A DNA stretch of 64,000 bases from contig CALMYJ010000003.1 of assembly GCA_937873715.1 (NCBI GenBank), positions 1-64,000 on the forward strand, written 5' to 3'. The DNA comes from an uncultured Chitinophagaceae bacterium. GTDB lineage: Bacteria > Bacteroidota > Bacteroidia > Chitinophagales > Chitinophagaceae. Each line of letters begins with the position of its first letter. The stretch's first letter is position 1. The notes beneath the pieces are model-generated. The model was not told the DNA's origin, ran no database searches, and saw only the letters and a list, made by a program, of their open reading frames with translations. Position numbers and translations under genes: made by a program. This document shows positions 43,857 through 51,471 of this stretch, piece by piece.

Positions 43857-46076
43857 ATGCGCCCTTTATTAAAAAACATCTTTTACGCCTTCCCGGTACA
43901 GTTATTTATACTGCATTTTCGCAAGTACCAGGTATTGCTCCTTTTTTGGGCACTACTGGCAAGCACCATCAATAGCGGCTTTTTAAAAAGCTTTGGTGCC
44001 GATGCTTTATTTTTTGTACCGGAATATATGGACCGTGTAGATGCACTTAGTGCCGGTATGGTGGGTATAGCCTGTGGCGTATTTTTTATGAGCTGGAATA
44101 TTACCACGTTTATCCTGCATACCAAGCGGTTTAAATTTCTTGCGGCAGTATCCAAACCTTTTTTAAAATACTGTATCAACAATGCCATACTGCCCCTGCT
44201 GTTTTTAATTTTTTATCTTTTTAGGGCCATACAATTCAATACCGAAAAAGAGTTGCTTAGCGGCACCGAACAACTTTGGCTGATACTAGGCTTTACAGCA
44301 GGTCTTGTAAGCTGCCTGTTGTTTTCGTTTATATTTTTCTTTGGTGCCGACAGGCAGATTTTGAGGTCGATAGCACCGGTAATTGCAAACAGGCAGCATT
44401 TTAAAACGCATTTCGACCCTGCCAAAAATCCACAGCAGGATGGATTTGGTATGAAGGTGAGTTACTATTTCAGCGTAAAGTTCAGGTTGCGCAAAGCCCG
44501 TAATGTAGCCCACTACAGCGAAGATTTTTTAGATACTATTTTTAAGCGCCATCACTTTGCCGCTATGGTAGCCATTGTTTTATCTTTTGCCTTCCTGGTA
44601 ATGGCAGGTTTTTTCCTTGATCATAAATTTTTCCAGGTGCCTGCGGCTGTAAGCATCATTATTTTTTCGGCCATAATGGTAGCTGTTATAGGCGGGCTTA
44701 CCTATTTTTTACAAAGCTGGAGTGTATTATTTGTAATCATATTACTGGTAGTGGTAAATATTTTATATCAAAATGGTATTATAGACCCCCGCAATAAAGC
44801 CTACGGTATTAATTATACCAATAAAAATGAACGGCCCGAATACAGCAAACCGGCATTACAAAAAATTTGTGGCCCCACCCAGGTTGCCAGCGACAGGAAA
44901 AATATGATTACCGTATTAAACAACTGGAAAAAGCGGCAAAAAGATAATAAGCCCATCATGGTGTTCATTAATGTAAGCGGCGGCGGCCTGCGCAGTGCCA
45001 CTTTTGTAATGAATATGCTGCAACATTTGGACAGCATCACCGGCGGCGACCTGATGCGGCAAACTTTTTTGATAACCGGTGCAAGTGGCGGCATGTTATC
45101 GGCTACCTATTACCGTGAGTTGCTGTTGAAAAAAAACAGCGGTGAAGCTATAAACCTGAGCAACCCGGAATACATCAACCATGTAACACAGGACTTATTA
45201 AACCCCGTATTTTCCTCAATGATTAGCCGGGATATATTTGCGCCTGTACAAAAATTTTCGGTTGGCCCCTTCCAGTATGTAAAAGACAGGGGCTATGCTT
45301 TTGAAAAGAAGCTGGATGAAAACACGGGGGGTATTTTAAACAAACAACTGAAAGATTATACCCTGCATGAAAAAGAAGCTTCAATCCCCCTGATGATTTT
45401 CAATTCGGTAATTACCCGTGATGGCCGGAAAATGATGATTTGCAGCCAGCCGCTCAGCTTTATGATGAAGCCCCGGCTGTATCAAAACGACAGCAGCTTT
45501 AGCCCGGATGCAGTTGACTTTACAGCACTTTTTGCCCGGCAGCAGCCACAGCAGATACGGTTGCTTACTGCCATGCGTATGAATGCCACATTCCCTTATG
45601 TATTGCCCAATGTGTGGCTGCCCACCCAACCCATTATAGACGTGATGGATGCCGGCATCAGGGATAACTTTGGCCAGGAAACCTCCATGCGGTTTATCGA
45701 TAATTTTAAAGATTGGATAGATGATAATACCGCCGGTGTACTTATCCTTCAATTAAGAGACAGGATTAAAGACAACTGGCAGCAACCACTTGAAACAGGA
45801 TCTATCACTGATATTATTGTAAAACCGGCCACCATGCTGCAACATAACTGGTACAAACTGCAGGATTATTTTCAAACAGAACAGTTCAGTTATTTAAAAG
45901 ACAGTACAGCCAAAAATTTACACCGGCTAACGTTTATGTATGTTCCGGAAAAAGAAGATAAAACCGCCGCACTGAATTTTCATCTCACTGCGGCAGAAAA
46001 AAAAGATGTAATTGCATCATTTTACACCAAATACAACCAGCAGGTGCTGCAGCAAATGCTGCAATGGGTAAAATAA
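43857..46076 (+). CDS. Membrane-anchored patatin-like phospholipase
   Basis: A 739-residue protein. Residues about 15-310 contain several hydrophobic spans (including FILHFRKYQVLLLFWALLAS, LIFYLFRAIQFN, LSFAFLVMAGFFLD, VIFAIILLVVVNIL). The cytoplasmic or periplasmic C-terminal half is a patatin domain: oxyanion loop GGGLRSATF (about 375-383), nucleophile serine in GASGGML (about 410-416), and catalytic aspartate in MDAGIRDNFG (about 594-603). It should hydrolyse acyl chains of lipids at the membrane. It is convergent with a CBS gene 6 bp away and 78 bp downstream of ctaA. No cyclic-nucleotide synthase is adjacent, so a CapV-type defence effector is not supported. Confidence 0.9.
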   Translation: MRPLLKNIFYAFPVQLFILHFRKYQVLLLFWALLASTINSGFLKSFGADALFFVPEYMDRVDALSAGMVGIACGVFFMSWNITTFILHTKRFKFLAAVSKPFLKYCINNAILPLLFLIFYLFRAIQFNTEKELLSGTEQLWLILGFTAGLVSCLLFSFIFFFGADRQILRSIAPVIANRQHFKTHFDPAKNPQQDGFGMKVSYYFSVKFRLRKARNVAHYSEDFLDTIFKRHHFAAMVAIVLSFAFLVMAGFFLDHKFFQVPAAVSIIIFSAIMVAVIGGLTYFLQSWSVLFVIILLVVVNILYQNGIIDPRNKAYGINYTNKNERPEYSKPALQKICGPTQVASDRKNMITVLNNWKKRQKDNKPIMVFINVSGGGLRSATFVMNMLQHLDSITGGDLMRQTFLITGASGGMLSATYYRELLLKKNSGEAINLSNPEYINHVTQDLLNPVFSSMISRDIFAPVQKFSVGPFQYVKDRGYAFEKKLDENTGGILNKQLKDYTLHEKEASIPLMIFNSVITRDGRKMMICSQPLSFMMKPRLYQNDSSFSPDAVDFTALFARQQPQQIRLLTAMRMNATFPYVLPNVWLPTQPIIDVMDAGIRDNFGQETSMRFIDNFKDWIDDNTAGVLILQLRDRIKDNWQQPLETGSITDIIVKPATMLQHNWYKLQDYFQTEQFSYLKDSTAKNLHRLTFMYVPEKEDKTAALNFHLTAAEKKDVIASFYTKYNQQVLQQMLQWVK

Positions 46077-46082
46077 AATTCG

Positions 46083-46532
46083 TTAGAAAATTTTATCCTG
46101 TAGCTCTGTAGCTTCCTGGATTAAAAGTTTATCAAACACCAGTTCCTTATTTTCGATGGCTTCCCTCAGCACATCATTGATGGTTACCACACCCCGAAAC
46201 TCCTGGTCGTCAAACACTATGAGGTAACGGGTTTTATGACTATTGAGCATGTGCATACAATGTTCAACCGAATCGAGCAGGCTTACAATGGGAAGCGAAT
46301 GGCTCATTACTTCCTTAACGGTACAGCTATCACTGTGCAGCCCTTTTAATATTACATTCCTGCTATAATCTCGTTCAGAAAATATTCCAAAAAACTCCTC
46401 TTCCCGCTTCACCACCAGGTAGCTCAGGTTTACAGAATTCATCAATTGTAAAGCTTCAATCACTTTGGCATCGGGATCGATAAAATTGAATAAGGGCGCC
46501 TTATTCCTGAGGATGTTTGCTACTGTACGCAT
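46083..46532 (-). CDS. CBS-domain protein
   Basis: A 149-residue protein made of two tandem CBS domains (about 1-65 and 70-140; IDPDAKVIEALQLMNSVNLS, FGIFSERDYSRNVI, then LPIVSLLDSVEHCMHMLNSH, RYLIVFDDQEFRGVVTINDV). CBS pairs usually bind adenosine nucleotides and regulate a partner. It has no other domain. Its start is 40 bp before the stop of the diacylglycerol-kinase-like gene on the same strand, so both may be co-transcribed (kinase first, then CBS). Confidence 0.9.
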   Translation of the reverse strand: MRTVANILRNKAPLFNFIDPDAKVIEALQLMNSVNLSYLVVKREEEFFGIFSERDYSRNVILKGLHSDSCTVKEVMSHSLPIVSLLDSVEHCMHMLNSHKTRYLIVFDDQEFRGVVTINDVLREAIENKELVFDKLLIQEATELQDKIF

Positions 46533-46572
46533 TTTCTAAAATATATTTTTGTTTAAACCAAACGAAAGTAAA

Positions 46573-47493
46573 TCATTTGCCCGTATTAATTGGCAAAGGC
46601 TGTATGAGTTTAAACGCATTTGGAATGATTTCAATCATCATGCTGCTCCCTGTTTCGGCCGGGTCGCCATCGATATGGAGCGGAGCCCCACCCGGGTTTT
46701 CCAGTTGTAATTTATCCGCCTGGAAGTACAATACATTTTTTTGCCGGGATATACTTTCGTCAAATTCCAGCACCGTACCCCTTTTTATTTGCTGTAATAC
46801 AGCAAACAGCAGCTTAAGTTTACTCATTTTAGTAACTACAACAATATCCAGCAGGCCATCGTTGAGGCTGGCCTGTGGCGCTATGGTAAACTGGTTGCCA
46901 AACTGGTTACTATTAGCTATACTGATAAAATAGGCTTCGGTAGTAAAGGTTTTACCCATGGCTGTTATCCGAAAGGGGTATGGCTTTGCCCTGAAAAAAT
47001 TAGAGACGGTTTGCCTTATATAAGTGCCCAGCCCACGGGTGGGTTGCCGGGCAAAATCGTGGGCTACCTGTGCATCAAAACCAAGGCCACAAAGCATACA
47101 GCTAAAACGACCGTTAATAAAAAAAGCATCGATTCCGGCTGCATACCCCTGGAATATAATTTCTAATGCCTGCAGGTGATTTTTGGGAATCTTGGCTGCA
47201 TAGGCCAGCCCGTTGCCCGAGCCAAGGGGAATAATACCAAACTGAACCGGCGCTCCACGCAGGGCTCCGGCCACCTGGCTTACTGTACCATCTCCACCAC
47301 AAAGCACTATATCCGTTACTCCCTCTTTATAAATTTTTTCCTGTATAAAACTGTAATCGCCGCCTGCATTGGTTGGTAATATTTCAAAAGGTATACCCCG
47401 GCTGTAAGTGGCATCTTCCACGGCCTTAAGCACTCTTTTTTTGTTAGCAGTACCGGATATGGGGTTGGTTAAGTAGATTATCCTGCGGTTCAT
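46573..47493 (-). CDS. Diacylglycerol kinase-like lipid kinase (DagK/YegS family)
   Basis: A 306-residue enzyme of the DAGK catalytic-domain family, phosphorylating diacylglycerol, sphingosine-like or related lipids with ATP. The nucleotide-binding motif GGDGTVSQVAGAL (about 67-79) and the preceding NPISGTANKKR (9-19) are typical, as is FGIIPLGSGNGLA (about 87-99). The C-terminal part is the beta-sandwich region with LDIVVVTKMSKLKLLFAV and HIDGDPAE. Lies beside the CBS gene on the same strand and close to the patatin gene, hinting at a lipid-metabolism neighbourhood. Confidence 0.92.
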   Translation of the reverse strand: MNRRIIYLTNPISGTANKKRVLKAVEDATYSRGIPFEILPTNAGGDYSFIQEKIYKEGVTDIVLCGGDGTVSQVAGALRGAPVQFGIIPLGSGNGLAYAAKIPKNHLQALEIIFQGYAAGIDAFFINGRFSCMLCGLGFDAQVAHDFARQPTRGLGTYIRQTVSNFFRAKPYPFRITAMGKTFTTEAYFISIANSNQFGNQFTIAPQASLNDGLLDIVVVTKMSKLKLLFAVLQQIKRGTVLEFDESISRQKNVLYFQADKLQLENPGGAPLHIDGDPAETGSSMMIEIIPNAFKLIQPLPINTGK

Positions 47494-47592
47494 GCCTTAA
47501 TGTTATTGCAAGGTTAACCAATTTATTTTAACATAATTTGATTTACGGTGTAACTTTTAATCCTTACTTTCGTTTTATTCAAAACTATAACT

Positions 47593-47787
47593 GTGCCGGT
47601 AAAAAAATCAGCTATACTCCTGTTTATATTGCTCATGAGTTCAGTGGGTGTGCTGGTATTTAGTGCCGAAAAAGCCCCCCGTAGTGCAGTTAGGCCGGCT
47701 CTTAAAACCTGCGATCCACTAAAATGCAGCCAGGATATTAAAGATGTAGCCCCTTCCAACGGTTTCCCCTCCTATCTCCTGTTTTAA
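47593..47787 (+). CDS. Possible small secreted protein, 64 residues
   Basis: A GTG-started frame giving a lysine-plus-hydrophobic N-terminus (PVKKSAILLFILLMSSVGVL) that looks like a signal peptide and a short mature region with two cysteines (TCDPLKCSQD). It lies in the gap between the divergent DAGK-like gene and the ECF sigma gene. A minus-strand frame overlaps it but starts from a less convincing position. No family known; support is only the signal-peptide character and its location. Confidence 0.4.
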   Translation: MPVKKSAILLFILLMSSVGVLVFSAEKAPRSAVRPALKTCDPLKCSQDIKDVAPSNGFPSYLLF

Positions 47788-47880
47788 ATCTCCTGTTTTT
47801 TTTATTTTATTGTAACTTTTTAAAATGCAGGCCGTATTATACCTGTTAACCAAGCCAGTAATAGCCATTACCAAAACTGT

Positions 47881-48366
47881 ATGACGGAACAAGAATACAA
47901 TGAATGTGTAACACTATACGCAGATAATGTGTACCGCTTTGTGCTCAAAAACCTGAGGCACGAAGAGGATGCCAGGGACGTGGTGCAAACAGCTTTTGAA
48001 AAAATGTGGGTAAACAGGCAACAGGTAGAAAACAGCCGATGCAAAAGCTTTCTTTTTACCGTGGCTTATAACCAGATGATAGATCATATACGAAAAAACA
48101 AAAGGGTGGTACTTAAAGATGAATTTGGAGAAACCGAAAAAACCATCAACCGCCAGCAGCACGACGTAAAAAAAGCCCTGCAGGCAGCCTTAAATACACT
48201 GAATGAAACACAACGCAGCCTTGTGATGCTTAAAGATTATGAGGGATATAATTATGAAGAAATAGGAAAAATAACCGGGTTAAATGCCAGCCAGGTAAAA
48301 GTATACCTGCACCGTGCCAGGCTGCAATTAAGAGAATACCTGGTGAAACCCGAAAATGTTATTTAA
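47881..48366 (+). CDS. ECF-type RNA polymerase sigma factor
   Basis: A 161-residue extracytoplasmic-function sigma factor with region 2 (about 10-75: YNECVTLYADNVYRFVLKNL, EEDARDVVQTAFEKMW, SFLFTVAYNQMIDHIRKNKR) and region 4 (about 105-158: LNETQRSLVMLKDYEGYNYE, EIGKITGLNASQVKVYLHRA). It should direct transcription of envelope genes when released from its anti-sigma factor. The next gene, 41 bp downstream, has the membrane topology of such a regulator, so they form a pair. Confidence 0.95.
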   Translation: MTEQEYNECVTLYADNVYRFVLKNLRHEEDARDVVQTAFEKMWVNRQQVENSRCKSFLFTVAYNQMIDHIRKNKRVVLKDEFGETEKTINRQQHDVKKALQAALNTLNETQRSLVMLKDYEGYNYEEIGKITGLNASQVKVYLHRARLQLREYLVKPENVI

Positions 48367-48407
48367 TACCAATGCCTGTGATTAACAACAATTAAATGTG
48401 AAGCAAA

Positions 48408-49526
48408 ATGCTCATCAACCGAAATAATTACGAAGAGTTTTTTTTACTCTATATAGATAAAGAGTTATCGCCTGCAGATACCGAAGCTGTAGAAGCCTTT
48501 ATTGCCGCCAATCCTGATTTGGCAGCAGAACTTAACCTCCTGCAGCAAAGTATTGCCTTACCCGAAACAAAGGAATTTACCCATAAGGAAAATCTGCTGG
48601 CGCAAAACGGCATTATACCTTCCCTGATGGAAAAGCTTATGTTGCATCTTGATGGTGAAGCCAGCGCTGTAGACAGTTTACTCGTAGAACAAGTTGTACA
48701 AAAAGATAAAAATGCTGCCGCCGAGTGGACAATATTACAACAAACAAAACTGGACAAGGCCGACAACATAGTATTTCCATACAAACAGCAACTGTATAAA
48801 AAAAGTACCGGCAGGGTTGTAGCCATACGCTGGTGGCGTATGGCCGCTGCAGCAATTGTAATCGGGTTCGGGCTTTTTACCGGTATAAATTTTTTAAAAA
48901 ACAACAATACGGGCCATTCAGTAGCCAGTGTTCCGGCCACTGTTACTCCTGGTTTGAAAAACGAAACCAGTATTGACCCTGCTAATAAAACTACTTTAAA
49001 CACAGCTATACAGCCTGCAAACAATACAACACAAAACACACCGCTAACCGCTGCTGCCCGGCAACCACAACAAACAAAAGCAAACCCTTTGCCCCCCAGT
49101 TATACCCAGCCGGCACAAAAAAATACTGATGTACTTGCAACGGCACAGCAAAAACAAAACACCCTACCAACTACCAATGCTTCGCCTTTAGAAAAAATTA
49201 ACAACAATGCCAGTAACAATTTAGATATGGCATCCGTAACACCTGTAGTAACGAACAACGACATTGCAAAAATTGAAGTTGTTAAAAGCAATACCCCTGC
49301 AGCAATACAAACCAATACGCTTGCGATAAACACAGCCTTTAATACAACCGACGAGGATGAAGATGATGGCCGATACGCTGTAAACGATGAAAGCGATAAC
49401 AAAAGAAGCCGGAGTAAAATAGGCGGATTTTTAAAAAAAATAAAAAGAACAATCGAACGTAAAACCAATACTGCCAACAGCGATGATGAAATTAAAATTG
49501 CTAACCTTTCCTTTGCTGTTCATTAA
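48408..49526 (+). CDS. Probable membrane anti-sigma factor with duplicated cytoplasmic motif and long periplasmic tail
   Basis: A 372-residue protein of unusual layout. Two related cytoplasmic motifs are visible: LYIDKELSPADTEAVEAF with NLLQQS (about 14-48) and LHLDGEASAVDSLLVEQ with ILQQT (about 79-113), likely tandem anti-sigma units lacking the zinc cysteines of classic ones. One transmembrane helix follows (about 144-163, RMAAAAIVIGFGLFTGINFL). Residues about 165-310 are Asn/Thr/Gln/Ala/Pro-rich and presumably extended in the periplasm. An acidic patch (TDEDEDDGRY) and a basic C-terminus with KIGGFLKKIKRTIERK (about 337-352) end it. It follows the ECF sigma gene directly; the outer-membrane-like protein follows 18 bp later. 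Confidence 0.85.
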   Translation: MLINRNNYEEFFLLYIDKELSPADTEAVEAFIAANPDLAAELNLLQQSIALPETKEFTHKENLLAQNGIIPSLMEKLMLHLDGEASAVDSLLVEQVVQKDKNAAAEWTILQQTKLDKADNIVFPYKQQLYKKSTGRVVAIRWWRMAAAAIVIGFGLFTGINFLKNNNTGHSVASVPATVTPGLKNETSIDPANKTTLNTAIQPANNTTQNTPLTAAARQPQQTKANPLPPSYTQPAQKNTDVLATAQQKQNTLPTTNASPLEKINNNASNNLDMASVTPVVTNNDIAKIEVVKSNTPAAIQTNTLAINTAFNTTDEDEDDGRYAVNDESDNKRSRSKIGGFLKKIKRTIERKTNTANSDDEIKIANLSFAVH

Positions 49527-49544
49527 TCTTTAAAAATTTATAGC

Positions 49545-50426
49545 ATGAAAAATATATGTACACTACTGGTGGCTGTAACCCTTTGCGCCTCAGCCAAAGC
49601 ACAGGCCGATACCACAAAACCAGCCGAAACACCCGACACACTCCGGGTAGGCAATCTCCTTATTGTAAAAGGCACCGGAAAATCAAGCGATGACAAAGAA
49701 GAAAACAGGCGCTACCGCAGCTACAACTTTAATGGCCGAAGATCCAAAAAACAAAGTGATGTAAGCACCAACTGGCTGATACTCGACCTTGGCTTTGCCA
49801 ACTACAGCAATCAAACAGATTTTGCCAATACCGGCAACTACATTTATAACCGCCCGGGCACCAGCCCTATTGGCAAAAGCGATTTTACCCTTAACACCGG
49901 CAAAAGTATTAATGTAAACATCTGGTTTTTTATGCAGCAGCTTAACCTGGTAAAACACCATGTTCATTTAAAATACGGCCTTGGGCTGGAGTTGAACAAC
50001 TACCGCTACAAATCCAATATCAGCTACCTGGAAAGCAACCCTTTTGTATCAGACCAGGCGCCAGCACCGGTAATCATCCGCGACTCTGTTAGTTTTTCAA
50101 AAAATAAGCTGGCCGCCGATTACCTCACCGTACCTTTTATGATCAGCTTCCGCACAAGCCCTTACGATGGCAACCGCGGCCTTAGCATAAGCGCAGGCGT
50201 TAGTGCAGGCTACCTGTACAGCCAGCGCAACAAACAGGTAAGCAACGAAAGAGGCAAACAAACCAATAAAGGCAATTACGACCTGGAACAATTTAAGTTT
50301 TCCTATATAGCAGAACTGGGCCTTGGGCCGGTAAAGCTTTATGGCTCATACACGCCAAAATCTATTTATCAAAATGGTATGGATATCAGGCCTTATACCA
50401 TCGGTTTCCGACTCAGCAACTGGTAA
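49545..50426 (+). CDS. Probable outer-membrane beta-barrel protein
   Basis: A 293-residue exported protein (signal peptide MKNICTLLVAVTLCASAKAQ). After a basic, arginine/tyrosine-rich stretch (ENRRYRSYNFNGRRSKKQSD) the sequence alternates hydrophobic/polar strands with aromatic ends (SINVNIWFFMQQLNLVKHHV, LKYGLGLELNNYRYKSN, LTVPFMISFRTSPYDGNRGL, LSISAGVSAGYLYSQRNK, KLYGSYTPKSIYQNGMDIRP), as in PorT-like or small OmpA-like barrels, ending in YTIGFRLSNW. It is the third gene of the sigma/anti-sigma unit, and may be the outer-membrane end of that signalling system. Terminated by an 11-bp hairpin. Confidence 0.8.
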   Translation: MKNICTLLVAVTLCASAKAQADTTKPAETPDTLRVGNLLIVKGTGKSSDDKEENRRYRSYNFNGRRSKKQSDVSTNWLILDLGFANYSNQTDFANTGNYIYNRPGTSPIGKSDFTLNTGKSINVNIWFFMQQLNLVKHHVHLKYGLGLELNNYRYKSNISYLESNPFVSDQAPAPVIIRDSVSFSKNKLAADYLTVPFMISFRTSPYDGNRGLSISAGVSAGYLYSQRNKQVSNERGKQTNKGNYDLEQFKFSYIAELGLGPVKLYGSYTPKSIYQNGMDIRPYTIGFRLSNW

Positions 50427-50454
50427 ACACAAATACATTTTTTACTTACCGGAA

Positions 50455-50483
50455 AAAGCCCTGCAACCACACTGCAGGGCTTT
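50455..50483 (+). terminator. Terminator of the sigma/anti-sigma unit
   Basis: Perfect 11-bp arms AAAGCCCTGCA (50455-50465) and TGCAGGGCTTT (50473-50483), loop of 7, followed by T-rich sequence. Confidence 0.8.
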
Positions 50484-50636
50484 ATGCATTTTAGGAATCA
50501 ATGCTATTTTTTAATTTTTGTTAAGCTTTTTCCACAGTTTAAAATACTTTTGACTGGCACAACGTTTGTTTAGTATTGTGCTGTAACTCCCAACTCAAAA
50601 CAGGTAGCCCCTGTAGAAAACAGCTTATTGATAACC

Positions 50637-51200
50637 ATGAAAAAACTGTTGATATCCTGTACAGTTATTGGCTTAGCAGCATTAGTATCTTTTTTGCCAG
50701 CTCCCCAGCCCGGCAACCCTATTGCCGCCGCACCTGTTAAAAAACATGCCGAAGATTCTGCCGGTTATTATATCATTATTGATAAAAGTGATTACGAACT
50801 GAAGGTATACGACGAAGAAGGCTGGTATGCCACCTACCCGGTAGTGTTCGGCAGTAAAGACCTGGGTGATAAAATGAAAGAAGGCGACCGGCGTACCCCC
50901 GATGGCCAATACAAAGTAATCCTTAAAAAAATGCATCCCAAATGGGGCCCCGAATTATTACTCGACTACCCTACGGCAGTTAATGTTCAACGGTTTGCCG
51001 AACGCAAGAAAAAAGGCATTATTCCCGCTACTGCTAAAATTGGCGGTGGCATAGCCATACATGCCACCCGGCCCGATGAAGAATGGACGATTGACAATTT
51101 TTACAACTGGACCGATGGCTGCATTTCAGTAAAATACACCGAGATGAAAGACCTTTTTAGCTATATCCCCGTAGGCACACCCGTTACCATACAACAATAA
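50637..51200 (+). CDS. L,D-transpeptidase (YkuD-domain) protein
   Basis: A 187-residue exported YkuD-domain protein (signal peptide through LVSFLPAP). The catalytic region contains a histidine in GGIAIHATRPDEEW (about 140-153) and the cysteine of NWTDGCISVKYTEM (about 162-175), matching the HxxxxxxxxxSxGC-type active site with TDGC in place of SHGC. The class makes 3-3 peptidoglycan cross-links or attaches proteins. ATG 50637 is chosen over a TTG at 50628. It lies downstream of the sigma unit but behind a terminator, so it is probably a separate gene. Confidence 0.88.
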   Translation: MKKLLISCTVIGLAALVSFLPAPQPGNPIAAAPVKKHAEDSAGYYIIIDKSDYELKVYDEEGWYATYPVVFGSKDLGDKMKEGDRRTPDGQYKVILKKMHPKWGPELLLDYPTAVNVQRFAERKKKGIIPATAKIGGGIAIHATRPDEEWTIDNFYNWTDGCISVKYTEMKDLFSYIPVGTPVTIQQ

Positions 51201-51471
51201 AATACTTCTCTCACCTGCAAAGCCAGGCATTTTACCAAAAACAAAACGACTATTCATTTTATCCGGGAAAAGAAAACAGTATCTTGCCGCTACTATCATC
51301 CATTTTCCTTTGAAATGTTGTGGCAGTATTACAGTGCTGCAACCCGTACATTTTTTTTACGAACATTATTGCCGGTATAAATAATCCCGGGCCTGCGGTT
51401 CATACAATAATTATAACGTTTCGTATCATTCCGCAGTGTATTAATTACCGTCATTGCCGATATTTATTGAT

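Noticed and set aside
43857..46076. Patatin as a CBASS effector
   Set aside because: It has many membrane spans and no cyclic-nucleotide synthase or Cap accessory gene beside it.
47523..47759. Minus-strand frame opposite the small secreted protein
   Set aside because: Overlaps a frame with a better signal-peptide start and has no supporting features.
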